A stretch of DNA of 64,000 nucleotides from Muribaculaceae bacterium (GCA_017405965.1 JAFQZK010000035.1:1-64000); one strand, 5' to 3'. Numbered from the stretch's first letter, positions 42,015-50,577 are shown. Notes: generated from the letters alone by a model not told the origin. A program made the numbers and translations.

Positions 42015-43040
42015 ATGAGAACGACAATGAAAATCAACCGTTTTTCCAGAATCATGATGCTGCTCACGGCCATGATGATAGCAACCACGAGCAACGCCGA
42101 TTGCTATTTCTACATTGATGACCTGCAGCTGACGACCGATGACCTGAATACTACGATCACTGTACCTGTGCATGCGTCTTTCGACACCTATGTCGGCAAC
42201 TGGGATGTCAAGTTCATTTTTCCCGATGGTTTGACTCCTGTCAGCATCACCAAGGGTGCAGACATGATTTTGCCTTATATTAATTATCGTGGCGATGAAC
42301 ACTATTCCGATGGCTACCTTGTTATTGGCGATAACAAGGATCATTGCTTGTCATCTGATTTCTGTATGGATCATATGTATGTGGAAGAAGACGAGGAATA
42401 CGTGGAATGTGGTTCGACAAAATGGGTACCAGGCGTCTATGATACAATGCTTAACCTGAAGTTCAAAGTCGAGGATTATTATAACGGTGGCGAGATAGAA
42501 ATCTTGACAAAGGCAACCTGCGGCTATGACCTGCGCTACAATACAGGTTTTGTTGTTGCCGACGTCGTTGTGCCAGAAGATAGTTACTGGCCCGGTGATG
42601 TGAACGGTGACGGTCTGCTCAATATTACAGACATCATTATGGTGAAGGAATATATTGCAAACGATGGGGTATTCGAATATGATTATTTATCGTTTAACGC
42701 GGCCGATGTTCAGCAGGACGGTGTTTTGGATATCCGTGATGTCGAGAAATTGATTGATGCCATCATGTGGCAAGATCTTTGGAACCAGTGGTATGATGGC
42801 ATTTATCCTCTTTATGAGGGAAGCTCTACTGCTGTTATTAGTATGTTATATCCCCAAATGGGCGACATCAATGGCGATTATCAATTCAATGTCACCGATG
42901 TAATCTATTTTGTCAATCTCTTAATGGCTGGTGATCTCAACTATGACGAATACTACTATTGTGACGTCAACCTGGATGGAACCATCAACGTCAGTGATGT
43001 GACAGCACTTATTACTATGTTGATGTCGGTGACCGAATAA
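42015..43040 (+). CDS. cohesin-like protein with two dockerin pairs
   Basis: 341 residues with a signal peptide (MKINRFSRIMMLLTAMMIATTSNA after a possible second start at 42027). Residues about 29-190 look like a cohesin-type beta sandwich (YIDDLQLTTDDLNTTITVPVHASFD, VGNWDVKFIFPDGLTPVSI, YDTMLNLKFKVEDYYNGGEIEI). Two dockerin-like pairs follow: 192-250 (GDVNGDGLLNITDIIMVKEYI, ADVQQDGVLDIRDVEKLI) and 281-338 (GDINGDYQFNVTDVIYFVNLL, CDVNLDGTINVSDVTALI). It has more dockerin repeats than any neighbour and the only cohesin-like domain, so it is a candidate scaffold. The cohesin call is inference from pattern only. Confidence 0.7.
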   Translation: MRTTMKINRFSRIMMLLTAMMIATTSNADCYFYIDDLQLTTDDLNTTITVPVHASFDTYVGNWDVKFIFPDGLTPVSITKGADMILPYINYRGDEHYSDGYLVIGDNKDHCLSSDFCMDHMYVEEDEEYVECGSTKWVPGVYDTMLNLKFKVEDYYNGGEIEILTKATCGYDLRYNTGFVVADVVVPEDSYWPGDVNGDGLLNITDIIMVKEYIANDGVFEYDYLSFNAADVQQDGVLDIRDVEKLIDAIMWQDLWNQWYDGIYPLYEGSSTAVISMLYPQMGDINGDYQFNVTDVIYFVNLLMAGDLNYDEYYYCDVNLDGTINVSDVTALITMLMSVTE

Positions 43041-43070
43041 TCGGCAGCTTTTGTCATACAGCGATAAAAT

Positions 43071-43101
43071 GATGCGACCGGCCCATTGGGCCGGTCGCAT
43101 C
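43071..43101. terminator. bidirectional hairpin terminator
   Basis: A near-perfect palindrome: GATGCGACCGGCCCA (43071-43085) folds back on the following TGGGCCGGTCGCATC. It lies between the converging cohesin-like and DUF4836 genes. Confidence 0.75.
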
Positions 43102-43121
43102 AGTATTGTTCAGTTGACTGT

Positions 43122-44651
43122 TTACTCCATCGGTTGCAGCTTGTCGATGGCGCCCGACATGAATGAGGACAAACCGTTGTCATCGTCCTCGTTGCCGAAC
43201 TTGTCGCCCACCTTGATGCTGCACAGCGAGCGAAGCAACTCGAGCGTTGCATTGGCTCCACTCTGGTTGGTGTAGAAATGACCTTTGCCGTTGAAGATGT
43301 CTTTCAGGCCGAAGTCAAAGTAGCCGCTCACGCTGTCGTTGCGGGTTTGAGCGAAAATGCCCAACATGGTGTTGTCGAAGAACTCCCTGACGGGCTTCAT
43401 CTCGTAGGCATAGCCCTCGGTCTGCTCATAGTCAAGCATCTTCATGTATAGGATGCCGTCAATGATACCGATGCGTATCATCTTGTTGTCATACTGGTAA
43501 ATGTACTCTCCCTCATACAACTCGGGCGCTTGTCCCATCGAGTTGGCGAATGAGCTGATCTGCTTGACCACGCCATCGGGGTCGGTCGAGCGGGTGGCCA
43601 GCACCATGTTCCACTCGCCCTCGAGGTGCGGGTCGCGTGCCAGGCCGACGGTGAACGGGCCATCGATGGTTGACAGGATGCTTGCCAGGTCGATGCGGCC
43701 GATGTAGGGAATCTTGCCGAACATCCCCAGCAGCTGCTGGATTTGTTTGAGTTTGACGAAGTTGTCGCCCTTGACGCTCATCGTGAAGATGTAGTCCATC
43801 GAGTTGGGGATGGCCTTGAGCACATCGTCGCTGGGCTTGCTCATGGTGGCATTGAGCAGTTGTGCATACTCGCTGTTCTCGGCAGCAAGAATCTGTGCAT
43901 CCATGCCCACTTGCTCTTCATCAAGGTCGATGTTGAGGGTCACGGCGTCGATGTCACTCTCGGTGAAAATCTCGATCAGGGGCATCTTCTGTGACAACTC
44001 ACGATATACTTCGCTCTTGTTCAGGATGGTCTTGAGGCCTTTGCCCTGAATCCAAGCGTTGATGGCGGCGTCCTTGTGGTGAAGCACCTCTTTGGCGGCC
44101 TTGTTCTCGTTGATGTTGGTTGATGTCTTGGACAGGATGCCCTTGGCGGCCTTGGCGGCGCGGTTGATGTCCATCAACTTGTTCGGGCTACCGATGAACA
44201 GCACCTTGCCGTCGATGGCGTAGAAGTTGTCCCTGACGTACATGCAGTCAAGTCCTTCAACTTTGGCGAAATCGCCCCCAGTCCTCAAGGCCAGCGTCTT
44301 GCGGGCCTTAGCTGGGTCATCAAGAGAGGCCAAGAGGACACGACCGAAGGTCTTGACAGTGAAAAAGGCGTAGGCCTTGGAGTCGGTGTCTATACCCATC
44401 TGGGGCAGATCGTTCATCACGATGCACATGGGTGAGGTGTCGTTGTCGTCAATGACCTCTTGCAGGGTCTTTGGCAAGACGATCTTGCCATCATCGAGCA
44501 TCTTGGCTTTCTTGAGGATTTCGGGCACATCGATGCTCACCACGCCGGTGGCATCAGCGGGAATCATCTGCTCAAGACTGTCGCTGGTACAGCCTGCCAT
44601 CATCAGGGCAAGCAAGGCTGTCGACAGGTATTTCAACCATTTGTTGAACAT
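43122..44651 (-). CDS. DUF4836 family lipoprotein
   Basis: 509 residues with lipoprotein signal (lipobox LMMAGC, Cys21). It matches DUF4836, a Bacteroidetes family with a repeating architecture: IPADATGVVSIDVPEILKKAK at the N-terminus, VLLASLDDPAKARK, DNFYAIDGKVLFIGSPNKLM and a C-terminal half with IPNSMDYIFTMSVKGDNFVKLKQIQQLLG. Function unknown; a periplasmic surface role is likely. It starts 39 bases after the DUF5106 gene and probably shares its transcript. Confidence 0.85.
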   Translation of the reverse strand: MFNKWLKYLSTALLALMMAGCTSDSLEQMIPADATGVVSIDVPEILKKAKMLDDGKIVLPKTLQEVIDDNDTSPMCIVMNDLPQMGIDTDSKAYAFFTVKTFGRVLLASLDDPAKARKTLALRTGGDFAKVEGLDCMYVRDNFYAIDGKVLFIGSPNKLMDINRAAKAAKGILSKTSTNINENKAAKEVLHHKDAAINAWIQGKGLKTILNKSEVYRELSQKMPLIEIFTESDIDAVTLNIDLDEEQVGMDAQILAAENSEYAQLLNATMSKPSDDVLKAIPNSMDYIFTMSVKGDNFVKLKQIQQLLGMFGKIPYIGRIDLASILSTIDGPFTVGLARDPHLEGEWNMVLATRSTDPDGVVKQISSFANSMGQAPELYEGEYIYQYDNKMIRIGIIDGILYMKMLDYEQTEGYAYEMKPVREFFDNTMLGIFAQTRNDSVSGYFDFGLKDIFNGKGHFYTNQSGANATLELLRSLCSIKVGDKFGNEDDDNGLSSFMSGAIDKLQPME

Positions 44652-44690
44652 GTTCAGGAGGTTGTGTAGTGTTAATGGATTAGTGTTGTT

Positions 44691-46007
44691 TTATCGGGGA
44701 AGGGCCTGTGCGGGCACCAGGGAGAAGCCTTGCATCTTGCCTCCGTCGTCATACACGATGAGGAGCGCCAATTGGCCTTTTTCAAAATTCATCACCGAGG
44801 TGTAGGCTTTCCTGCCCATGATGTCACGGATTTCCCAGGGCTCATGGTTCTGATACTTGCCCATCTGGCCCTCGATTTGGGTCAGGGCACCGTCGAAAGA
44901 GTTGGGTTGAACTTGAGGCTTGATGCTCTCGGCCATGTTGTCATACAGTTCTTGACCCCTGTCCTCGAGGATGCAGTTCAGCATCTGCTCGCTACGGGCG
45001 GTATAGGGGTCATCGGCGGGAGCCGGGATGACGGTGGGGGGAGCAGGAGTCTGGGGAGCCTTGGGAGCCGTAGTCTGAGGAGCGGCAGCCTTGGAATCAG
45101 TCGACGCGGATTCTACCTCCTCCATCTTCTGGTTCATCTTCTTTTTCAACTCCGAGGGATCAGTTTTGGTCACGGGTTTCTCGGCTTTGGGGGCAGGCTT
45201 CTCGGCAACGGGTTGTGCCTCGGCGGGCGCTGTCAGACTCTTGAGCTTGGCCTCAACTTTATTAAGGCTGCCCTCGTTCTTGACGAGCACGGTATAGTCC
45301 TTGTCCAGCAGGTAGAAGCAGGGCAGGGTAGGCAGGTCATAGAGCTCGCCGTATTCGATACTGTGGCTCTGATTCCAGCCGTTGATCATCATCTTGGGAT
45401 AGCTGGCCTTTTTCCACAGTTTCTGGTCTTCGTAGGGATAAATGGCGAGGACGATGAGTTTCTTGTCGTTGACAAGCTGGTTGATGAGCTCGTTGGAGGC
45501 AAGACGCTCCTTGACGGTCTCGCATGACTCGCAGTCCGGGTTGTTGAAGTAAACCAGGATGTAGTCGGCCTTGAGGTCCTTGAGGTGACGAGCGGTCTTG
45601 TCCTTGGGCGTGATGTAGTCAAAGTCGGCGGCCACACTGCCTTCCATGTTTTTCTTGGCGCCTTCAAGCAGCAGTCGCTGTCTTTCCTTTTCGGCTCCGC
45701 TCAGGACGAATTTCTCGGCGGCATGCTTGAGCACGACCATATAGAGGCCCTCGTTGTGGATGGGATCGGCGGGGTCGCTGAAGCGGCGCTCGGCCAGTTC
45801 CATCACTTGACGGTAAGCCTTGGCGTCTTCGCTCATGGCTTCCATGGTGGCGTTCATCAGGAATTCTGCTTTCTTTTGATCGGTATTGGCCAGCTCGTAA
45901 ACCTGCTCGATGTAACTGATGTATTTCTCGGGAGTGGGCAACGACTGGGCCTGGGTGGTGAACCATCCTGCTAATGCAACGATGGCGGCTAAGATAAGCT
46001 TTTTCAT
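44691..46007 (-). CDS. DUF5106 thioredoxin-like protein with C-terminal domain
   Basis: 438 residues with a signal peptide (MKKLILAAIVALAGWFTTQA). Residues about 25-135 match DUF5106 (helical), 140-250 a thioredoxin-like fold with CESC (YFNNPDCESCETVKERL), then a low-complexity Pro/Ala/Lys linker (about 253-330), and a C-terminal alpha/beta domain (about 335-438, YTARSEQMLNCILEDRGQELYDNMAESIK...GKMQGFSLVP) that looks like DUF3887. It is a periplasmic redox-type protein; CxxC here is CESC, plausible for disulfide chemistry. Its minus-strand TAAATTTG box at 46052 abuts the ybaK promoter. Confidence 0.8.
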   Translation of the reverse strand: MKKLILAAIVALAGWFTTQAQSLPTPEKYISYIEQVYELANTDQKKAEFLMNATMEAMSEDAKAYRQVMELAERRFSDPADPIHNEGLYMVVLKHAAEKFVLSGAEKERQRLLLEGAKKNMEGSVAADFDYITPKDKTARHLKDLKADYILVYFNNPDCESCETVKERLASNELINQLVNDKKLIVLAIYPYEDQKLWKKASYPKMMINGWNQSHSIEYGELYDLPTLPCFYLLDKDYTVLVKNEGSLNKVEAKLKSLTAPAEAQPVAEKPAPKAEKPVTKTDPSELKKKMNQKMEEVESASTDSKAAAPQTTAPKAPQTPAPPTVIPAPADDPYTARSEQMLNCILEDRGQELYDNMAESIKPQVQPNSFDGALTQIEGQMGKYQNHEPWEIRDIMGRKAYTSVMNFEKGQLALLIVYDDGGKMQGFSLVPAQALPR

Positions 46008-46051
46008 TCTGTCTTATTTCTTTTATTGATATTGATGCATCTAATTTTCGG

Positions 46052-46069
46052 CAAATTTAGCTAACTTTG
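46052..46069. promoter_or_regulatory. abutting divergent -7 boxes
   Basis: CAAATTTA at 46052-46059 reads TAAATTTG on the minus strand (DUF5106 gene); TAACTTTG at 46062-46069 is on the plus strand (ybaK). Two bases separate them, so only one promoter can be used at a time. Confidence 0.6.
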
Positions 46070-46089
46070 CCGAATAAAGACCAAAAACG

Positions 46090-46581
46090 ATGAAAAAAAT
46101 CGCTAAAACCAACGCCGCGCGCTTGCTCGACGCGGCATCGGTCCCCTATGAACTCATCCCTTACGAGGTGGATGAGACCGACTTGGGCGCTCAGCACATC
46201 GCCGACCAGCTTGGCGAGAACATCGAGCAGGTGTTCAAGACGCTGATATTGCAAGGTGACAAGACGGGGCATCTGGTGTGTGTCATTCCCGGTGCCGAGG
46301 AGGTGGACCTTAAAAAGGCTGCCAAGGTGTCCGGCAATAAGAAGGTGGACCTGATTCCCATGAAGGAACTGCTGCCCACCACGGGCTACATCCGTGGCGG
46401 TTGTTCGCCTGTGGGCATGAAGAAACCGTTCCCCACCTTTATAGATGAGACTTGCATCCTGTATGACTACATCTATGTCAGTGCGGGCGTGCGCGGCTTG
46501 CAGTTTAAGATTGACCCGCAGGCGCTGGTGGAGTTTGTCGGTGCCGATATCGTTGACCTGATAGCCGAGAAGACCGAATGA
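46090..46581 (+). CDS. ybaK: Cys-tRNA(Pro) deacylase YbaK
   Basis: 163 residues of the YbaK/EbsC family, which edits Cys-tRNAPro by hydrolysis. Family blocks: ARLLDAASVPYELIPYEV, QHIADQLGENIEQVFKTLI, CVIPGAEEVDLKKAAKV and GYIRGGCSPVGMKKPFPTFID. It begins an operon with aroC, overlapping it by 4 bases (ATGA), then a thioesterase. Confidence 0.93.
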   Translation: MKKIAKTNAARLLDAASVPYELIPYEVDETDLGAQHIADQLGENIEQVFKTLILQGDKTGHLVCVIPGAEEVDLKKAAKVSGNKKVDLIPMKELLPTTGYIRGGCSPVGMKKPFPTFIDETCILYDYIYVSAGVRGLQFKIDPQALVEFVGADIVDLIAEKTE

Positions 46582-47582
46582 ATACAATAGGTAAAATATT
46601 GACACTCACCACTTTTGGTGAGTCGCACGGCCCCGCAATGGGCGGTGTGCTTGACGGCATGCCCGCTGGCGTGGAGATTGATATGGAGCAGTTGCAGCGT
46701 TTCGTGGACCGTCGACGCACGGGCCAATCCGCCGGCAGCAGTACCCGTGATGAGAAGGATAGGGTAGAGCTGCTCTCGGGCATCTGGCAAGGCAAGACCT
46801 TGGGCTCGCCCATCGGATTCATCATCCGCAATAACGACGCCCGCAGTGCAGACTATGACGAAATCGCCCGCTGTTACCGTCCGAATCATGCCGACTATAC
46901 CTGGGAAGCGAAATACGGCATCCGTGACCCGCGCGGCGGCGGACGTGCCTCGGCGCGTGAAACGGTTGCCCGTGTCGTTGCCGGTGGCATAGCCATCCAG
47001 GCGCTCGAGACTCTGGGAATCAACACTATGGCTCACGTTGTGCAAGTAGGGCCTCGCCTTGGCGTGGCCGACATGGACGAGACCATCAGGGAGGCAGCCA
47101 AGGAAGGCGACACCCTGGGCGGTATCATCGAGTGCGTCATCAAGGGCGCTCCTGCTGGCTTGGGCGAACCGCTGTTCGGCAAACTCCATGCCCAACTGGC
47201 GGCAGCGATGATGAGCATCCCCTCGGTTCACGGCTTTGAATACGGTGACGGTTTCGACATGGCCGCTAAAAAGGGCAGCGAGGTGATGGATCAGTTTGTC
47301 AAGCGTGACGACGGCTCAATCGGCACTGTGACTAACCACTCGGGCGGCATTCAGGGCGGCATCAGCAATGGCGAGGACATTGTGATGCGCATCGCCTTCA
47401 AGCCGGTGCCTACGCTCATGCGCCCCGTGTCCACCATCGATTGCGAGGGCAATCCAGTGACTTTGCAGCCTCGTGGCCGTCACGATGCTTGTGTGTTGCA
47501 GCGTGCCTTGCCCATCGTCGAGGCAATGGCTGCGCTTGTCATTTTAGATAACTATTTAATGAGGAAAACCAATGAGCTCTGA
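46578..47582 (+). CDS. aroC: chorismate synthase
   Basis: 334 residues, somewhat shorter than the common 355-360. Catalyses the last shikimate step, EPSP to chorismate, with reduced FMN. Family blocks: FGESHGPAMGGVLDGMPAGVEID near the N-terminus, RRRTGQSAGSSTRDEKDRVELLSGIWQGKTLGSPIGF, EAKYGIRDPRGGGRASARETVARVVAGGIA and GGIQGGISNGEDIVMRIAFKP. The length difference appears to be loop trimming rather than a break; no frameshift seen. ATG overlaps the ybaK stop. Confidence 0.95.
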   Translation: MNTIGKILTLTTFGESHGPAMGGVLDGMPAGVEIDMEQLQRFVDRRRTGQSAGSSTRDEKDRVELLSGIWQGKTLGSPIGFIIRNNDARSADYDEIARCYRPNHADYTWEAKYGIRDPRGGGRASARETVARVVAGGIAIQALETLGINTMAHVVQVGPRLGVADMDETIREAAKEGDTLGGIIECVIKGAPAGLGEPLFGKLHAQLAAAMMSIPSVHGFEYGDGFDMAAKKGSEVMDQFVKRDDGSIGTVTNHSGGIQGGISNGEDIVMRIAFKPVPTLMRPVSTIDCEGNPVTLQPRGRHDACVLQRALPIVEAMAALVILDNYLMRKTNEL

Positions 47583-48315
47583 CCTTAAACAATATTCCCA
47601 GACCTATTACCTCGCTGCTGGTGAGTGTAATCCCCAGGGCGAAATGCCCCTGACGTTGTTGATGACTCGCATCATCGAGGTGGCCACTTTTCACGCCAAT
47701 GCATGGGGCGCAGGCTATGCCCGCCTGATCAAGGATAACCATGTGTGGGTCCTCTCCCGAGTGACCATTGAGATGAACGCCTATCCCAAGGTGAACACCA
47801 ACTACAGCCTCACGACCTGGATCGAGGACTACAATCGCCATTTCTCGCAGCGTAACATGCGCATTGACGATGCCGACGGCAATCCGCTGGGCTACGTGCG
47901 CACCATCTGGATGGTTATCGACATGACCACTCGCGCCAGCGTGGACATCTCGAAGTTGGATTACATCGGCAAGAACATTTCCGACCTGCCGTGTCCCATC
48001 GAGCCGATAAGCCGCTTGCGGCCCATCGAGGAAGGCCATGCCGTGGACTATACCTTCGGCTACATGGATTGCGATTTCAATCGCCATGTCAACACCGTGC
48101 GCTACCTCGCGCACCTGATGAACATGTTCGACATGGACTGCTATGATCACTACTTCATTCACCGCATGGAGATTGCTTTCATCAAGGAGACACATTACGG
48201 CGAGCTGGCTCAATTTGTCATCGATGACACCGATCCCATGGATTCCCGCTTGAGTATCACCGTTGATGGCGACGACCACGTCCGCGCTCGTTTCCTCTGG
48301 CAAGAACGCCAATAG
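47572..48315 (+). CDS. acyl-ACP thioesterase
   Basis: 247 residues; a FatA/FatB-type (acyl-ACP thioesterase) double hot-dog protein. Visible blocks: NPQGEMPLTLLMTRIIEVATFHANAWGAGY, VWVLSRVTIEMNAYPKVNTNYSLTTWIED and the second half MDCDFNRHVNTVRYLAHLMNMFDMD with the catalytic DxNxHVNxxxY pattern. Releases fatty acids from acyl carrier protein, affecting lipid chain length. Overlaps aroC by 11 bases, so the three genes form one operon. Confidence 0.88.
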   Translation: MSSDLKQYSQTYYLAAGECNPQGEMPLTLLMTRIIEVATFHANAWGAGYARLIKDNHVWVLSRVTIEMNAYPKVNTNYSLTTWIEDYNRHFSQRNMRIDDADGNPLGYVRTIWMVIDMTTRASVDISKLDYIGKNISDLPCPIEPISRLRPIEEGHAVDYTFGYMDCDFNRHVNTVRYLAHLMNMFDMDCYDHYFIHRMEIAFIKETHYGELAQFVIDDTDPMDSRLSITVDGDDHVRARFLWQERQ

Positions 48316-48547
48316 TGCCCGCTCTGTCTTTGTTTTAACACATCAAGCGCCTGAGTCAAGAAAATGACTTGGTTTAGTGACCGTGCTCACGCACGGGAAA
48401 TTAAACAAATAATTATAAATTTGAATAATTTCCCGCCCGAAGGGCGGTCATAATTCCCGTAGATGAATTATGACAACCTTATCTTGTGTTGCAAGCCTTC
48501 GGCCTGCACAATGGCAATGACTCTAGTATCAGGTGTTGTTTTGGGGG
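48316..48547. repeat. chain of small palindromes between converging genes
   Basis: Four hairpins in 130 bases: CCGTGC-TCAC-GCACGG (48381-48396), CCGCCC-GAA-GGGCGG (48433-48447), ATAATT...AATTAT (about 48451-48472) and one around GCAAGCCTTCGGCCTGC (48491-48507). TTCGGCCTGCACAA (48498-48511) matches 12462-12475 with one change. It looks like a palindromic repeat cluster rather than a gene. Confidence 0.6.
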
Positions 48548-49144
48548 TCAGTCGATGATGCTGGTGCCGTCGATGTTGGCGAACTGCTCACGCAGCCCAG
48601 GCACCTTGTCGGCGTCGGCCTCGATGGTCATGGAGCACACGTTGTCAAAGGCCTGCTCTATCACCTTGAGCTCGCTCTTCTTCACCACTTTCATCACATC
48701 ATTCATGCTCAGGTAGGGGAAGGTGAATGTCAGCCTCGCCTGCTCGTGGCACTCGAGAATTTCGCCTGCCTCGATGGCCAGCTTTGCAGCCTCGCGATAA
48801 GCGACGATGAGGCCCGAGGTGCCCAGCTTGATGCCGCCGAAGTATCGGATGACAACGATGACGATATTGGTCAGTTCGAATGAGTTGATTTGTCCCAGGA
48901 TGGGCTTGCCGGCGGTTCCGCTGGGTTCGCCGTTGTCGCTGCTCAGGTACTCGTTGCGCTCGGTGCCTATCATGTAAGCCCAGCAACAGTGGCGCGCGTC
49001 ATGGTACTCGTTGGCATAGCGCTTGATGACAGCACGCGCCTCCTCGGCGCTCGACACTGGTTCGGCAAACGCCAGGAATCGCGACATCTTCTCGCGGTAG
49101 ATACCCTGCGAGACGCCTTTCACGGTTTTGTAGAAATCACTCAT
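48548..49144 (-). CDS. YigZ/IMPACT family protein
   Basis: About 198 residues of the UPF0029/IMPACT family: an N-terminal domain with EKMSRFLAFAEPVSSAEEARAVIKRYANEYHDARHCCWAYMIG and NGEPSGTAGKPILGQINSFELTNIVIVVIRYFGGIKLG, then a C-terminal domain (about 125-198). The fold resembles ribosome-associated translation regulators (YigZ, IMPACT). ATG 49144 chosen because the minus-strand TACTTTTG box (49161-49168) precedes it. Single gene. Confidence 0.92.
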   Translation of the reverse strand: MSDFYKTVKGVSQGIYREKMSRFLAFAEPVSSAEEARAVIKRYANEYHDARHCCWAYMIGTERNEYLSSDNGEPSGTAGKPILGQINSFELTNIVIVVIRYFGGIKLGTSGLIVAYREAAKLAIEAGEILECHEQARLTFTFPYLSMNDVMKVVKKSELKVIEQAFDNVCSMTIEADADKVPGLREQFANIDGTSIID

Positions 49145-49160
49145 TGTTATTAAAGCGTCA

Positions 49161-49168
49161 CAAAAGTA
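49161..49168 (-). promoter_or_regulatory. -7 box of yigZ-like gene
   Basis: CAAAAGTA reads TACTTTTG on the minus strand, 17 bases before ATG 49144. Confidence 0.6.
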
Positions 49169-49296
49169 CAAAATAGTTTTCAGTTTTCGGTTTTAGCGCT
49201 TCAGTTTTTGGCCGTGAGTGTTACTGCTTTGGGGTGATTTAACATGTTTTTTGGTTTTTTCTTGTCATTTGTATGATTGATACGCGAGAAAATTGC

Positions 49297-49304
49297 TAAT
49301 TTCG
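49297..49304 (+). promoter_or_regulatory. -7 box of pyrE
   Basis: TAATTTCG at 49297-49304, 20 bases before the ATG at 49324; a TTG lies at 49277-49279 (17-base spacer). Confidence 0.5.
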
Positions 49305-49323
49305 CACATCTTTTTAACCTGTT

Positions 49324-49986
49324 ATGACCAGAATGAAGAAACTAGACACCTTGCTTGCTGAGAAGCTGTTGCAGATTAACGCCATCAAGTTGCAGCCCGA
49401 TAGCCCGTTCACTTGGGCAACCGGTTGGAATTCACCCATTTATACTGACTTGCGCATGACATTGTCATATCCCGATGTGCGCAACCTGATCAAGGTTGAG
49501 ATGGCTCGGTTGATTATGGAGAATTTCGGCGACACCGAGGTGGTGGCCGGTATTGCTACGGGTGCCATCGCTCATGGCGCCATGGTGGCCGACTCGCTGG
49601 CTATGCCCTTTGTGTATGTGCGTTCTACTCCCAAGGATCATGGTCTCGAGAACCTAATCGAGGGTGACATCAAGCCGGGACAGAAAGTTGTCTTGATCGA
49701 GGATCAGCTCTCGACGGGTAATAACTGCATGAAGTGCTACAACACGGTCTGTGAGGCCGGTGGTATCGTCTTGGGTGCAGTGGTCATCTTTGACTATCAG
49801 TTCTCACTGGCTGCCAAAGCCCTCAGACGTGCCAAGCTGCCCGTTATCACGCTCACCAACTTCCAGACGATGATCGACGTGGCCATGGATAACGACAGGC
49901 TCACCCAGGCCGATGCCGACACCCTGCTGCAGTGGCACGGTGACCCCGAGAATTGGACTCCGGCTGGCCTGGATGCCATCGACTGA
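49324..49986 (+). CDS. pyrE: orotate phosphoribosyltransferase
   Basis: About 220 residues; converts orotate and PRPP to OMP in pyrimidine synthesis. Family blocks: FTWATGWNSPIYTDLRMTLSYPDVRNLI, VVAGIATGAIAHGAMVADSLAMPFVYVRSTPKDHGLENLIEG and the PRPP loop VVLIEDQLSTGNNC. An alternative ATG at 49333 is possible. The next gene (SRPBCC protein) starts 31 bases downstream; this pairing is conserved in Bacteroidales. Confidence 0.95.
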   Translation: MTRMKKLDTLLAEKLLQINAIKLQPDSPFTWATGWNSPIYTDLRMTLSYPDVRNLIKVEMARLIMENFGDTEVVAGIATGAIAHGAMVADSLAMPFVYVRSTPKDHGLENLIEGDIKPGQKVVLIEDQLSTGNNCMKCYNTVCEAGGIVLGAVVIFDYQFSLAAKALRRAKLPVITLTNFQTMIDVAMDNDRLTQADADTLLQWHGDPENWTPAGLDAID

Positions 49987-50017
49987 TTTTTGACAAATTA
50001 AATAACAGAATACTGAA

Positions 50018-50461
50018 ATGGAATCATTCAAGAGTAATCCGCACATCATCGCGTGTGATGCTGCAACCATCTATAGTAAACTCACCAATCCCTCGCTCAT
50101 CAAGAACCTGATAGAGACTCATGCCGACCAGATTGATGGTGAGGCGCGCCAGCACCTTGATACTGTCACCTTCAGCGAGGACTCGATCGCCATCCAGTCG
50201 CCCATGGGCGAAGTGACTCTCGCGCTGGACCACGAGAACAGCATCGAGGGGCAACGTGTCGTCTATACCGCATCCCAATCTCCGGTGCCCATCAATATGG
50301 TCATCAATCTGGAGCACCAGCCCGACGACACGACGATGAGCACGGCCGAATTGCAACTCAATCTGCCGTTCTTCCTGCGCAAGATGGTTGAGGGACAGCT
50401 GCAGGAGGGTGCCGACCGCTTCGGCGAACTGCTGTCACGCATCCCCTTCGACCGCCTCTGA
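50018..50461 (+). CDS. SRPBCC (START-like) family protein
   Basis: 147 residues; a helix-grip fold pattern with an N-terminal strand (FKSNPHIIACDAATIYSKLTNPSLIKNLIE), several beta strands (SIAIQSPMGEVTLALD, PVPINMVINLEHQPDDTTMSTAELQLNL) and a long C-terminal helix (FFLRKMVEGQLQEGADRFGELLSRI). Such proteins bind hydrophobic ligands or lipids. Downstream of pyrE, probably co-transcribed; no link to pyrimidines is known. Confidence 0.75.
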   Translation: MESFKSNPHIIACDAATIYSKLTNPSLIKNLIETHADQIDGEARQHLDTVTFSEDSIAIQSPMGEVTLALDHENSIEGQRVVYTASQSPVPINMVINLEHQPDDTTMSTAELQLNLPFFLRKMVEGQLQEGADRFGELLSRIPFDRL

Positions 50462-50516
50462 TCCTCAAGACCAGTCCTGCTGGGAATCCTTTTTTGAGAA
50501 AATAGCGTTTGGCAAC

Positions 50517-50574
50517 AATACAGTGAACCCCAAAAGTTTTGTCCGACTTTTGGGGTTCACTGTATTATTTTTTT
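50517..50574. terminator. strong terminator between pyrE unit and marC
   Basis: AATACAGTGAACCCCAAAAG (50517-50536) is paired by the repeat ending at 50566 across a short loop, followed by T-rich sequence. A single unit identical to one in array B (TTTGTCCGAC) happens to lie in the loop region at 50538-50547. Confidence 0.85.
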
Positions 50575-50577
50575 GTG

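Noticed and set aside
50538-50547. A single decamer unit TTTGTCCGAC in a terminator loop
   Set aside because: One unit of ten bases in 64 kb can occur by chance and it is not part of an array.
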